From Pisaster brevispinus (Eukaryota; Echinodermata; Asteroidea; Forcipulatida; Asteriidae): a DNA stretch of 64,000 bases. The position numbers and the translations under genes are program-made. The notes under the pieces are model-generated. The model did no database searches. It was given only the letters and a program-made list of their open reading frames with translations, and was not told the DNA's origin. The stretch's first letter is position 1; each line of letters opens with the position of its first letter. The stretch is taken from contig JAMKCF010000143.1 in assembly GCA_023634235.1 (NCBI GenBank), positions 62,001 through 126,000 of the forward strand, given 5' to 3'. Positions 1 through 12,450 of the stretch are shown here, piece after piece.

Positions 1-580
1 TTCTTATATTTTAACTTGTATCCCTGCCTTTGTATTTATTCTTTTGTTCATTTGTTTCAATTTTGTTTTTGGCAATTAGGGAACATTTTTAATGTCTCAA
101 TCAGTGAGCTTTCAGAATGAAAGTATTTCTAAACAATAATGATATATATCAACTCTGTACTTTGTCTTTGAATCTGTCATGTTTAACAGAGGAAGACTTT
201 ATAGCAATACTCCCAACTGAATCCACGAACTAACTAAACAGATGTCACTTGTTTCAGTATTTGTCTGCATTAATCATGGATAAACATTCCTTTTGTGTCC
301 AGGCAACTCTTCTATATAAACTAATGGGTTAACTTTTACTTCAAACTAAAAATGTGTTCATACTCGTAATGAAAACACATGGCAAATTGCTCCCTTCCCA
401 AATGCCCTTTCAGAGCCTCAAGGTAAAAAAGACACTTGTTTAGCTACAAATTTAGGGCGACAAGGAAATGAATGATGACTGCCTTTCTACTTGTATTTGA
501 TGTCAAAGTGAAAACCTGTAGGTATATTTGGACTGAGGAATTTTATACAAATTCAATCACAGGAACTCAGATCGACCAGT
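1..580. other. Non-coding, AT-rich; possible last intron of the next feature
   Basis: I see no sustained reading frame, RNA gene or repeat here. If the following open frame is a terminal exon, this stretch would be the preceding intron; the sequence just before it (ending ccagtag at 577-583) could serve as a weak 3' splice site. Confidence 0.3.
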
Positions 581-582
581 AG

Positions 583-930
583 TGGAAAAACAATAAACTG
601 TTCATTAAACTTCTTGTGTACACTAATGCCCAACATGACTTCTTCAGTGGAATCAGAGCTATCTACAGTCCAAGAACTCATGTACTGACCATTCTGAGAC
701 CAAAGAATGTAGAAAAAGCTTTCTTAATAAAGGGTGTCCTGCTGGAAAGAGCACTTTATGGATCATCTCTAGGAAGACTCCATCCCGGACAAATATGTTT
801 TACTAATTTTACCACACCACCAAAGTGTAGAGAAGAACTTGTTTATTTCCTAACTTTTGTTGAAGTGAAAGAATCCTCCAAACAGTTGAGAAACTCTATT
901 GCACCTTTATTTGAGTATAGTAAGAGCTGA
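583..930 (+). CDS. Putative terminal exon of an unrecognised protein
   Basis: An open frame of about 115 codons begins after an AG at 580-582 and ends at a TGA (928-930). No ATG opens it, so in a eukaryotic gene it would be an internal or 3' terminal exon rather than a complete gene. The composition is protein-like: mixed hydrophobic and charged residues, with stretches such as HVLTILRPKNVEKAFLIKG and ELVYFLTFVEVKES, and no low-complexity bias. I do not recognise the family. No other exon could be tied to it inside the window, and no clear AATAAA polyadenylation signal follows, although AT-rich sequence with GATTAAAA lies near 1067. It could also be a chance open frame; length and composition are the only support. 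Confidence 0.33.
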   Translation, partial: WKNNKLFIKLLVYTNAQHDFFSGIRAIYSPRTHVLTILRPKNVEKAFLIKGVLLERALYGSSLGRLHPGQICFTNFTTPPKCREELVYFLTFVEVKESSKQLRNSIAPLFEYSKS

Positions 931-1900
931 TTCTGTTTTCCACTTACCATTCTTGTGCTGAAAGTTACTGCATCATCGCGACAGTGAGCCTCATAAGAGA
1001 GTTGGGCATCCAATGTTGTGCAGACTGTTGCCCCTTAATTGAAGTCTAATGAAGGATGGTAAAAAGATTAAAACAGTGTTTAAATCAGGCTCCCTATGCA
1101 AGTGTTTTTCTCTTAACTCATCTAAAAAAAATACAAATTAAAAAGGTATTACATTGGTCTAGCTCCAATCTAATCAGAGAGTAACTCACCTTTGAAATGA
1201 TCCTCACATCAGGTCTCAGTAGAGAGAAAGCTGCAGAAATCTGTTGTCAATGTATTGCAGGTACATCCATTGTACTGTAGTTGAGATCATACAGTTGTGT
1301 AGGTTCCCGCCATGCCCGTAATTTGTTGGCTGCAGGTCTGTACTTCAGTAGATGGAGATGAAATCAATCCAGAGTAAATTGTGTAAGCTGTCCAGAGAGT
1401 ACATTGAGCAAGCTGTCCAGAATCCAATGAGAGTGTTCAGGTAAACCTCAATGATGAAACATCCAGTAGTTGGCCATGAGAGGCAAACATGTGTGGCAAA
1501 CTCCACACTGTTATGAAACTGCTTCACGGCTGTTTGAAGATGTTTCTGGACATTTTGAGAGCTGAACAATTGGAGTCCGCCAAGAAAGTTTTCAGGCAAA
1601 TCTCACTTGGGAACAGTCGGGAGGGATTCTGGTACTAGATATACACCTTCATGTACCAGAAAGCAGAGAGATATGGGAGGAGACTTGGCGTATGCACATG
1701 TAGACTGTTTGAACAGGTAACCGCCCGTAGTTCAAAGTTGAGTAAAGGTTTGAAAATGTGTTGAAAGCTGTCAAAAAGTCATTCCCTTGTTGACTGGATT
1801 GGCAAACACATCCCTAATAAGTAAAACACATCCCTAATAAGTTTGTGATTTCATTCCAAAAGTTGTAGAGACACAGTGTTTCATAATGACTTCCTTGTGT
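931..1900. other. No supported gene
   Basis: Ordinary non-coding sequence. A minus-strand frame of 84 codons (1345-1599) has no splice context or recognisable motif, so I do not call it. Confidence 0.4.
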
Positions 1901-1904
1901 TCCA

Positions 1905-3250
1905 ACTCATTGCTTGGCTATCTGTTGTTCTAACATCTAACACATTCTTCACTACTGCAACTAATTCAGTTTACAGGGCAGTGTGGTTTTCCTCTTAGCT
2001 CTTGTAGTCAACACTGCGTCAAGCTTAGACTTGATTGTCACTGCATCTTCACATTCTTCTCTTCAGGTTTAATTCTCACTAATACCAGTGGTACAGCACT
2101 GAGCAGTAGTGTGGAGCTTTCCTAGCACTAGAACACAACTCTCTAAATGTCACTAATCTGTCATGCAAGCACTGTGAGTTGATCCCTTGTATTGGTACAG
2201 CATACTTTGCAACATGCTCTGGGTTCATGCATTGAGTATGGATAAGTTTAGACAGCTTTCTGCTTATGTAGTACAAAGTATCAGCATGAGTTATAGAACT
2301 CTAAAGGATATTGTTGTAATCATCAGGCATTGTTTGGAGCTCTATTGTTGCAACATCTAATTCTCTTGGATTTTTAGGTGAAGCATGAGTTCCAGTACTC
2401 TGTTGGTGTATTTGGTGAGTAGTGAACAAAGTTTTTTTTGGGGGGGGGTTTCAATTGTTTCAGCATACCCTATTCTTCAGATTACATAGTGGCGCTGTTT
2501 GAACCTGCTTTTAGGTCCTGTGGTGAGCACTGGTTCAAATACGGGGCTATATTGTCACATTGTATCTATGTACTCTTCTTGATGAATGTCAAACTAAGTT
2601 AGTGTGCAGAACACTGCGCAATGCTATCCTGTTCCTGTGGTGAGCATAATCAGTTTAGGGGTAGTTTCAAATAATGAGACACAACTGTATGAAGGCACAG
2701 TCATCTCTCTTGCAAGAACTTTGAGTTGTAAATTGCAGTACATTCTGGGTTTATGTAGTGAGTGTTATACTAAGTTTGTCAGGATTTCTGTTCATGTACA
2801 TGTGTGTACATCCCAAATCTACTGATCAGAACTGCTGTCACTGTGAATTTCCAGTTTAACATTACAGGGTAGTTTTACTATGTACGGTATTGTTGAACGC
2901 ATTGGGCAGTACTAGGGGCTCTGTTGTAGCAACATCTACATGTTCTCTTGAGTTGAAGGAGCACCATGATGAGTTGCAACACGTACTTTCTGGGTTCCAG
3001 TGGTATGCACTCAGCCAGTGTGTGGGATTCTCCACCGTTGTGACACAAACATTTATCTGTAGGCCCCCCCCCCCCTCTTTGTGACTGTTTGCAGTGTGAG
3101 TTTACAGTGCTGCAAACCTCTCTCTGAGTTGTACATGAGTTCATAGAAGTTTGAAGTGCAGTTTTCACCTTCTCTATGGATTCTTGTTGCGAGCAGCTCA
3201 TTCTGGGCATCGTTACATTGTAGTACTTGATGTATTCCTCCATGGTTTGA
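1905..3250. repeat. Diverged roughly 300-bp repeat block, three to four units
   Basis: Related phrases recur about every 300 bp. The variants include 'caacatctaattctcttg' (2351), 'caacatctacatgttctcttg' (2930) and 'aacatctaacacattcttc' (1931), each followed by a 'ctgggttcatgcagtgagtat'-like segment (2219, 2748, 2991). The units are strongly diverged. On the minus strand, parts translate into protein-like phrases (for example around CMNPEHVAKYAVPIQG at 2150-2240). This could therefore be a decayed set of duplicated minus-strand exons rather than simple repeat DNA. I cannot decide between these by eye. Confidence 0.4.
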
Positions 3251-3480
3251 TCAGTTCAAACAGATGTTAAGACTGTCTGGTGCCTGGCAGTGCCTTGTCT
3301 TTCTGTGATGTATTCAACTTGCTGTCATAACTTGCAGGTAGCTTGTGTAGATCTTATATGTTGCCCATGGGAAATGAGGACAAAGCAATCTGGAAGTAAG
3401 ACAAATAAAAGATCAAAGATTTAATAACCTTTACTTGTACACTCTACATAAAAAATCAAGTACATGCATTGCTGTTACTT
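3095..3480. repeat. Duplicated block, copy 1 (paralogue at 14,540-14,900)
   Basis: Shares with 14,540-14,900, in the same orientation and order, the phrases 'gcaaacctctctctgag', 'acatgagttcata', 'tcattctgg.cgtcgttac', 'ccatggttt' and 'aatgaggacaaagcaatct' (or close variants). This indicates an old segmental duplication spaced about 11.4 kb apart. A minus-strand frame beginning with an ATG at 3241-3243 covers part of it (MEEYIKYYNVTMPRMSCS...). The other copy has stops in that frame, so coding is doubtful. Confidence 0.55.
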
Positions 3481-6400
3481 CTGTTTAATATGCAAACACC
3501 TAATAAGAAAAGTATGTAATTTGGCCAGGCTTATGTACCTGTAGCTGAACAGCCCTGCACCATTTATTTTAACACTCTTTAATAACCAAATTTAAGTTGA
3601 ACTAGACATTAGGTGTCTGTGAACAAGAAAACAAAATTTTCCGGTTTACGATATGATTGTGTGATCCAGACCCTGAAATGAACCCAGAAATGAACCCAGA
3701 AATTTAGGCAATTAGACAATAACTCTAAACCAAACACAGATCCCAAATTTGACTCTAACTGTGCAAAAATCCCAAACCATAAAGCTTACCAGTAAGTGCG
3801 GTCATGTTTTTAAATAAAATGTTTACATGTGCTCTATGCTACAATACTGCACAAAAATTAAGAGTTAACCACTTGTCAGTCAGGAAAAGTTTTTTAGATG
3901 GTCGTGCAATTTTGCACGAACACCTATTGTTATTGTTCTGTTTTTGTGTTTTTTTCTTCTCCATCTTCTTCTTCCAGCGAACTCTTCTCTACAGCATAAC
4001 TCAAGATTGAAACTGAATTGAACCTTGAAACTCATCAGACAATTGAACCTTAATATGAGGACGGCACAGTTGTCATGACGTCATGATGACGTCATCAGGT
4101 GTCGAATTACAAGGTTTTTAAAGTTGAAAAATGACCATTTTCAAGTTGCTGTATCTTCGTGAATTTGAAAGCTATGATGCTCATAATTGGGCATCGGATA
4201 GATGAAGACTGGGGCATCATTTGAAAAGTTAACGTCAAAATCGTATGACCTTAACTTCCGGGTCGTTACCCTGGGTCGAAGTTTGCCTTCGTTGAATTTC
4301 CTTCAAAAAGTCATGTTTTTGGCTTTTCTACAGCATAACTCAAGATTCAAATTGAACTGAAGGTTGAAACTCACCAGACAGTTGAACCTCAGTATCAAGA
4401 TGACACAAGCTCAATGATGTCATGATGACGTCATCGGGTATAGAATTACATTAAATCAAAGTTTAATATTTGTAAAAAATCATAACTCATGAACCGTACC
4501 TTGGATTTTTTCAATCTACACAACATCGGATTGGTCGTTAAAAGGTCAACAAATGCTACACAAAACATGACCCCGTTTGACCTTGACTTCCGGTTCAAAC
4601 CGGAAGTTGAAAGTTTGAAAAATTCATATCTCAAAAACTGCGTAATATTTTAACGTAAATTTTGCATCAGACTATAGATAAGTTATTCTGCCGAAACTTT
4701 TGCACAGATATTATAGCATTTTAATCTTTGCATCTGGTCAAAACTGGGCGTCAAAGCGCATGTGTCTGTTGACTTTCATCGTGTGACAACGCACGATAGT
4801 GTAGGCCAAAATTAATACTCCGACACTGTGAACAGCTACCGCATTTAAACTGCGTATTTTGCCGATTCACCGTAGCTGGCCGTTCCGCTCCATTGTTTAT
4901 AAGGTTCAAAGTCCACGCAGCCTTGCCAGTACATGTACATGTCACACGAGGGCGCTATATCACATGAATGGTCATTATTTACAGAGCTCTGTGACAGTCC
5001 GTCCGTATAATAATTGAACAATTCATAACTCCTTAACCACATGTTGGATTTTCACAATCCAGACGTCGTCTGAACGGTCTTGATAATTTAAACACGCTCT
5101 ACACAAAATATGACCCGTTTGACCTTAACTTCCGGTTCAAACCGGAAGTTGATGTTTCATGTTTCAAAAAATCATAACTTCTGAACCGCACATTGGTTTT
5201 TTACAATCTATGCATCATTTGGGAGGTAGGTAACAAGTAAAGAAACGATACACAAAATGTTATGCCATTTGACCTTGACTTCCGGTTCAAACCGGAAGAT
5301 GATCAAATTCAATACTTGAAACAATCATAATTCCCGAATAACACATTGGTTTTTTTATTAACTACATGGCATCACAAAAGGCTCCTAGGACTTACCTAGC
5401 GCTACAGAGTATGACCTCATTTGACCTAACTTTTGGTTCAATCATAATTTGATGACATCGATCACGAACACCTTGTTTTTGTAGTAAACAAAAACTGAAT
5501 GTCTAGTTTTGTTATATTTTGTTTTCTTCTCCATCTTCTTCCGGAGAACTCTTCTCTACAGCATAACTCAAGATTTAACTTTAATATAAAGACAACACAC
5601 TTGTCATGACATCATGATGACAGCAGTGGGTGTCAAATTACAGGTTTTTTAAATTGAAAATTACCATTTTCTACTTGCTGCATCTTCGTGAATTTGAAAG
5701 CTATGCAACTCATAATTGGGCATCTGATACATCAAGATAGGGGCAACAATTGAAAAGTAACGCAAAAATTGTATGACCTTTACTTACGGTCTTAACAGAA
5801 GGTCAAAGTCTGCCTTTGTGTTTTTTCGTTAAAAAAAACAAACTTTTGTCACAACTCAAAATTTAAATTGATTTGAACCTTGAAACTCATCAGACATTTG
5901 AACCTTAAATTGAGGACAGCACAAACTTGATGACGCCATGATGACAAAATTGGGTGTTGAGTTACAAGGTTTTCAAATTTAAAAAAAATTACCAATTTCT
6001 TTTCGCTGTATTTGATTGAATTAATTAGCTATGATGTTCAAAGTTTGGCATCTGATAGATCAAGACTGGAGCAACATTTGAAAAGTTAATGCCAAAATCG
6101 TATGACCTTACTTCTGGGTCGTTACCCTTGGTCGAAGTTTATCTTCGAAATTTTTCCTTCAAAAAGTCATGTTTTGTGAATTTGTACAGCATAACTCAAG
6201 ATTGAAATTGAATTGACGGTTGAAACTCATCAGACATTTTAACCTCAGTATCAAGATGACACAAACTTGGTGATGTCATGATGACGTCATTGGGTATTGA
6301 CTTCATTAAATCAAAGTTTAGTATTTGTAAAAAACCATAAGTCAAAAACCACACGTTGGATTTTTACAATCTACACATCTTCGGATAGGTCGTTAAAAGT

Positions 6401-8192
6401 TCAACAAACACTACATACAACATGATCCCATTTGACCATGACTTCTGGTTGAAAATTTCGAAAATTCATATCTCAAAAACTACGTAATATTTTAACGTAC
6501 ATTTTGCATCAGATTATAAATGAGTTATCCTGCAGAATGTTTTGCACAGTGATAATAACATTTTAACCTTTGCATTTGGTTAAAACTTGACGTCAAAGCA
6601 CATGTTTCTGTTGAACCACATTGTACAATACACGGTAGTGAAGGCCTACACGTAATACAATGTACACAATGTATGTCAAACCTTCACCAGCCACGCACGT
6701 GTACGATGCACGTGGGAGTTAAGGTCTCGCTACACGTCCATACAGCCACATGTACATTGCGCATGTGGTGTAAGTTAACATGTCTGTACTAAAACTGTAA
6801 AGCTACATATAGGAATACATTTGGCAATGCTCGCTATTTCATTGTATGTTGCACATCCAAATAATAGTAGTCCGTGTAATATTTGGAAAATTCATACCTC
6901 TTTAACCACACATTTGATTGTTACAGTCCATAGGTCGTCTAAACGGTATTGATAAATTAAACACGCACTACACAAATTGTGACCAGTTTAACCTTAACTT
7001 CCGGTTCAAACCGGAAGTTGAAATTTAATGTTTTAAAAAATCATAACTTCTGAACCACACATTGGATATTTACAATCTATGCATCATTTAGAAGGTACAC
7101 ATTGTAGATAACAAGTGAATAAACAATTCACAAAATGGTATGCTCTTTGACCTTGACTTCCGGTTTAAACCGGAAGATGAATTTTATAATTAACAACTCC
7201 TCAACCACTCATTGTATTTTTATCAAGTAAACGTCATCAGAAAGAGCTCCTAAGACTTAACAAACGATACACAGTGTATCCTCATTTAACACCGACTTTC
7301 GGTTCAAACCGGAAGTTAAAAATTACTGTTTCCAAAAATCATATCTTCTAAAGCACACTTTGGTTTTTTTTGCAATCTTTACATCATTGGCAAATTTATC
7401 AACTTAAGAATTGACACACACAATGCGACCCGATTTGACCTTGACTTCCAGTTCAAACCGGATGATCAAATTCAATACTTGAAACAATCATAATTCCCGA
7501 ATCACACATTGGATTGAAAGCTATGATGTTCATAATTGGGTATATGATAAATCAAGACTGGGGCAACATTTGAAAAGTTAGCGTCAAAATCGTATGACCT
7601 TAACTTCCGGGTCATTACTCTAGGTCGAAGTTTCCCTCGATTTTTTTCCTTTAAAAAGTCATGTTTTTGGCTTTTTTACAGCATAACTCAAGATTGAAAT
7701 CGAACTGAAGGTTGAAACTCATCAGACATTTGAACCTCAGTATCAAGACACCACAAACTTGATGATGTTGAGATGATGTCATCGGGTATTAAATTACAAT
7801 AAATCAAAGTTTAATATTTGTAAAAAATCATAACTCATGAACTGCACATTGGATTTTTACAATCTACACCCCATTTGACCTTGAATTCCGGTTCAAACCG
7901 GTAGGTGAAAGTTTCAAAAATGTATATCTCAAAAACTACGTAATATTTTAACTTGAATTTTGCATCAAGTTATAGATGAGTTATCCTGCCGAAACTTTTG
8001 CACATAGATTATAGCATTTTAATCTTTGCATCTGGTCAAAATCGGGCATCAAAGCGCACGTGTCTGTTGACTTTCATCGTATGACAACGCACGACAGTGT
8101 AGGCCAACACAAACATCTATGCCGACACTGTACACAGTCACGCACCTGTACAATGCACATGTACAATGTAGTTAAGTTGACATGTACATGTA

Positions 8193-8955
8193 CAATCGAC
8201 TCTCGTTAATACGAGCTCGGAAGATACGAGACGCCGGTTAATACAAGGTATTTCACCGGTCCCGAACTGTCCCATGCGTGTTTCTATGTCTTAAAAAACG
8301 GAAGATACAAGCACGGTCGTAACGAGAACACGGATAATACGAGGTATTTTTGCGGCCCCATGATGACAAAATGTATTGTTTTTCATACTATTACAGCGAG
8401 ATCGGAAAAATATTGTTGCGTAAAAGCTTACCATTCAGTCAGCCAAGTTTCTGAAATTTCATGCTTGTTGCAACCGGCTACACAGTTCCGTCCGATCCGA
8501 AAATCAGAAACATTACGCTGGTAATCTATGCTTGAAATACTACTTCGCCTACACGCCTAGCGGCTACCAGCGAAAACAACGTTCAGCATAGGCGCTACGC
8601 AGTATCGAATCTGTCACATCATGGTCACATGAACGGCAAGTTTGACATGACTTAGCTACGATACTTTTTTTGAGTTATACAAAATATTAAATTTCTATGA
8701 TCATAGTCAACAAAATTGCATTTATCATTAATATTTTTGTGTACAGGATGCTCGTAAGAATTGTACTAGGAAGCCAACCGCTCCGTTCTAGCCTAGACAC
8801 GTGTGTAGTGCATGCACTATGATGACATGTGTATACAGTAAATGTAGCCACATGTACATGTACATGTAAATAGTGCGCTGCGTTTAAGACGAGGTTCGGA
8901 TAATATGAGGAAAACGGGCCAGTCTGGCGGACCTCGTATTAACGAGAGTCGACTG
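8193..8955. mobile_element. Non-autonomous pogo/Tc1-mariner-like element (763 bp) with TA duplication
   Basis: Left end CAATCGACTCTCGTTAATAC and right end, reverse-complemented, CAGTCGACTCTCGTTAATAC match at all but one base, and the match continues through CGAG. The element is flanked by TA on both sides (8191-8192 and 8956-8957). The internal sequence repeats 'taatacgag'-type motifs and holds no transposase frame, so this is a deletion derivative or MITE. Ends beginning CAGT with TA target duplication are typical of the pogo/Tigger branch of Tc1/mariner. It interrupts the palindrome array, so it is younger than that array. Confidence 0.88.
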
Positions 8956-9459
8956 TACTACATGTGCAAATACATGTAGCGATGCTCGCTATTTCATTGT
9001 ACATGTACATTGCAAACCCAATTAATAACGGATAGTCTGGTAATATTTGAAAAATTCATATGTCTTTACCACACATTGGATTTCCACAATCCATACGTCG
9101 TCTGAACGGTATTGATAAAATAAACACGCACTACACAAAATGTGACCCGTTTGACCTTAACTTCCGGTTCAAACCGGAAGTTGAAATTTCGTGGTTCCAA
9201 AAATCCTAACTTCTGAACCACACTTTGGATTTTTTCAATCTATCCATCATTTAGAAGGTAGATAACAAGTGAAGAAACAATACACAAAATGATATGCCCT
9301 TTGACCTTGACTTCCGGTTTAAACCGGAAAATGAATTTAATAATTAACAAATAATAACTCCTCAATATAACATCATTCAATCATAATTTGATGACATCGA
9401 TCTGAACACCTTGTTTTTGTAGTAAACAAAAACTAAATGTCTAGTTTTTTATTTGAACT

Positions 9460-9900
9460 TCCTATTTGGACTGCTAGGAAAGATTCAAATGAGGCCATGT
9501 TTTTAAATGAAATGTTGCAATTGTTGTAAGCTACAATACAACAAAAACAATTCGACTGTATGGCATTTTGTTCAACAGATATGCTTTTTTTTTAGTTTTG
9601 AGCTTCCTGTTTTGACCAGAAGAAGAGGTCAAAGTGGGGTCATTGTTTTTCTTAAATTGTTGAAAGTGTTGTAAGCTACAATAAAACAAAACCGTTCACA
9701 ATTTTATGACAAGTTGTTCAGGAAATATGATTTGTTAAAGTTTTGAGCTTCCTGTTTGGACTGGAAGTAAAGGTCAAAGTGAGATCAATGTTTTGAAAAA
9801 ATTGTTGCATTTGTTGTAAGCTACAAAACAACACGAACAATACGACTTTACGACATGTGGTTCAGGAGACATGAATAAACTTTGAATAACCGTAATTTGA
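9460..9900. repeat. Three tandem copies of a roughly 143-bp unit
   Basis: Units starting near 9465, 9607 and 9750 share 'cttcctgtttggactgg', 'aaggtcaaagtgaggtcat' and 'ttgttgtaagctacaa'. Their phrasing is related to the larger array upstream and to sequence near 3796-3850, which suggests the whole 3.8-9.9 kb block descends from one monomer. Confidence 0.75.
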
Positions 9901-10875
9901 CACCTGATGACGTCACAGAAAAAAAAGAAGTTTTTTTCATAATAATAAATTTCATAAGGAACACGATGGTATAAAACTTATTCCCATTTTATGCATTTTA
10001 ACAAAAACCCTAAACGTATGTAGGAATTACATGTGTTGCTCATGTACAATACGAATGGGCTGTGCACAAAGCAATTGGTGCTCTACCGGCTAGGGTTCGA
10101 ATATCAAGGTAATATCCGATGCCTGGCCGTGATTGCACAATCATGGCGTAATCAGCAAGCTAGCCATGGTGTCCGATTTGCTACTTAATCATTAATTATT
10201 GTGGGAATACAATGTTGTTTGATTAGTTTAAATGTCCTGAAATAATTCTTAGTGAAATATTTGTGCTCTAATAATGATTTGTGTATTGTGGGTAACTAAA
10301 ATTCAACTTATTTTGAAAATTAGTGGGTTTTTTACCAACTAAATACTCCACTTTTCAGCGCCATGGGTTTTGTACACAGATACAAAACGTACAATAACTG
10401 CCGTCATGGTGACGTCGTCCGGCATTTTAGGCCAACAAACAGTTATACAGTATCCAATAAGTAGAAAATCGACAAAAAGTTTGATGATTGGACGTGTACT
10501 ATAATTGTGCTCGACCCCGCCCAAATGCAATACATGTTTTGTAAAACTGTTTGCAGCACCGGCAGCCTCTTGTCACCATTAGGCACACTTGGTGGTCTGG
10601 TGGTTAACCAACTACAATTTGATGTTCTTCATTGTCATTATAAAATCAGACTTTGGTAGTAACCCAGACAGCATCATAACATACTGTAGTACCGCATTGG
10701 GCCATCAAAACAGTTTCATTGCTGACTTAACCCAATTTGGTCATAGCCCCTGTCGCATTTTGTCATTGTATGGTTTTTGTTATAAATGGTTGACATTATC
10801 TAAAAATCCTGAAGAAAAAGAAGGGGTTTTGGCTTAAAGCCATTATGATAAATGTTTTGTACAACATGGTTGCCG
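9901..10875. other. No supported gene
   Basis: AT-rich non-coding DNA. A fragment near 10,075-10,120 ('ctctaccggctagggttcgaat') faintly resembles a tRNA-derived SINE in pieces but lacks a credible A and B box pair. Confidence 0.4.
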
Positions 10876-10879
10876 ACCA

Positions 10880-11058
10880 TGAGCCAATATCAAATATCAA
10901 CACAAAGCCAGTTTTTGAACATAACATTTTGCCTTAACATCATTTGCAGACTCGACGACATAACATCAAAACTGACCTAAAGCCAACATAATATGATTGC
11001 TGCAACATCAAATGACCTAAATTGGCTCAACATAGAGTGCCGACATGACACCAATGTG
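10880..11058. repeat. 'ccaatgttggc' array, left segment
   Basis: Short degenerate tandem units of about 35-45 bp combining 'aacatcaaa.ctgacctaaa', 'gccaacat', 'ttggctcaacat' and 'gccgacatgacaccaatgt'. The same array resumes immediately after the inserted element at 11,985, showing that it was one block before the insertion. Confidence 0.7.
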
Positions 11059-11061
11059 TTA

Positions 11062-11981
11062 GGGGCAGGGGGCTGTTCACAATTATCAATATTTTCACAA
11101 GTGTACAAAGAGTACACTTTTACAAGATGCCACTACCCCCCCCCCCCTAAAAGTGCACGAAAAAAATGTTGATTTTTTTTCACACAAGTCTATTTATAGA
11201 CACTTGCATGTGATTTAAAGGTTTTTTTTACTTTTTGTAGATCAAGTTTTTGGCCATGACATGAACCCCTTTCAGTGTGATTGAAGATGTATGTATTATA
11301 ATTTACCTGTAGTTTCAGCTTCATACAATGTATTAAAGTTGTCAAGTTTTTGAGAAAAAAGTGAAAATCACAGAGCAATTTTTTCAGGAGTCACGTAAAT
11401 AATTTTCTTCTCATGAGACGAAAATTATTTGAAGGTTTTTACAATGCAAAAAAAACCATTTACAAATGTTCTGTTTGAAACAGATTAGTTTACAGTGTAT
11501 TTATAATATTTTGATAATTTTTACCCTATACATAAAATGAACTTGTCCAGGCAGTCTTGTTAGTGCGTGTGGGACGTATGTCTGATTGTGTGTGCATGGG
11601 CGTGGCCGGCCATTAAAAACACGCAATGGATACGGACTATTCATGTACGTACAAACAGTACATTTTCATGTACATGTACGTGTGTAGGACAATGCCGCGC
11701 ATGCTGTACACAATACGTTCATGGGATGCGATGCGGGGCCTGGCGCGGGGCGCGACCGGCTCGGCCAGTGGTTGCTCGGCATCGGCTGTGGCGACGGGCG
11801 AGAAAACAGATCGACATTTAAAAAACAAAAAAAGCGTTAGGCGGGCATTAACGGGCGAGAAAACATATTGAAATTAAAGAAAAGGGAAAAAAGCATATGG
11901 CGGGCATTAACCCCCTCCCCCTTCTCCCCCCAGCGTGAGGTTTGTAGGCTCATGAAAATGTTGATAATTGTGAACGGCCCC
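11062..11981. mobile_element. PIF/Harbinger-like non-autonomous element (920 bp), TTA duplication
   Basis: The ends are GGGGCagggggCTGTTCACAAT and, reverse-complemented, GGGGCCGTTCACAATTATCA; the match continues through ATTATCAAYATTTTCA apart from a 6-base insertion in the left end. TTA flanks both sides (11,059-11,061 and 11,982-11,984). A three-base TTA duplication with GGG-type ends fits PIF/Harbinger. No transposase is encoded. The right half carries a GC-rich patch (about 11,700-11,800) unlike the surrounding AT-rich DNA. Confidence 0.8.
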
Positions 11982-11984
11982 TTA

Positions 11985-12450
11985 ATGCTGACCTAGAAAC
12001 AACATTACATTGGTCCTACATCAGAAACCAACTCAATGTTTATAAATACTTTCCCAATAATAGCCAACGTTGGCTCAACAATGATAGCCGACATAAAACC
12101 AATGTGACAATGCCAACTTGGAGCCAGCATTGGTCCTACGTCATGTACGTTGCAAACTAACACAATGTCGATACTGCTTTACCTATTTTATAACCAACGT
12201 TGGCTCAACATTGATTGTCAACGTAAAACCATTATTATATTGTCGAACTACAGCCAATATTGGCCAAAAATCAATACCCCTACACATTGCCAAATGTTGT
12301 GTTTTTTTCCTTGTAAATCTAACGTTGCTCTATTGATTGCTGACAAAAAGACAATGTGATTCGGATGACCTTGGCCCAATGTCAGAAACAAACATAATGC
12401 CAACACTGTTCATGGCAACATGAGGCCAATGCAAAAAGCTAATACAATAC
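11985..12450. repeat. 'ccaatgttggc' array, middle segment
   Basis: Continuation of the array: 'agccaacgttggctcaaca' near 12,060 and 12,190, 'gccgacataaaaccaatgt' near 12,085, and 'agccaatattggcc' near 12,250. It is interrupted again at 12,451 by the hAT-like element and resumes for one unit at 14,429-14,475. Confidence 0.75.

Larger units (their letters stand above)
3796..9900. repeat. Complex tandem repeat array with CTTCCGGTT palindromes
   Basis: About 6 kb of interleaved tandem repeats. One monomer of about 150 bp contains 'tttgaccttgacttccgg' followed by the palindrome CTTCCGGTT-ca-AACCGGAAG and then 'aatcataact.ctgaaccacacattgga'. Palindrome cores start near 4587, 5129, 5279, 6998, 7157, 7297, 7446 (decayed), 7885 (decayed), 9161 and 9311; neighbours are 140-160 bp apart. 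A second motif, 'agcataactcaagattgaa', recurs near 3998, 4329, 5560, 5857, 6187 and 7680. A higher-order unit is visible, because 'tcgtgtgacaacgcacgatagtgtaggcc' near 4779 returns at about 6613 (diverged) and 8061. No coding frame survives. The transposon at 8193-8955 is inserted within it. Confidence 0.85.
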
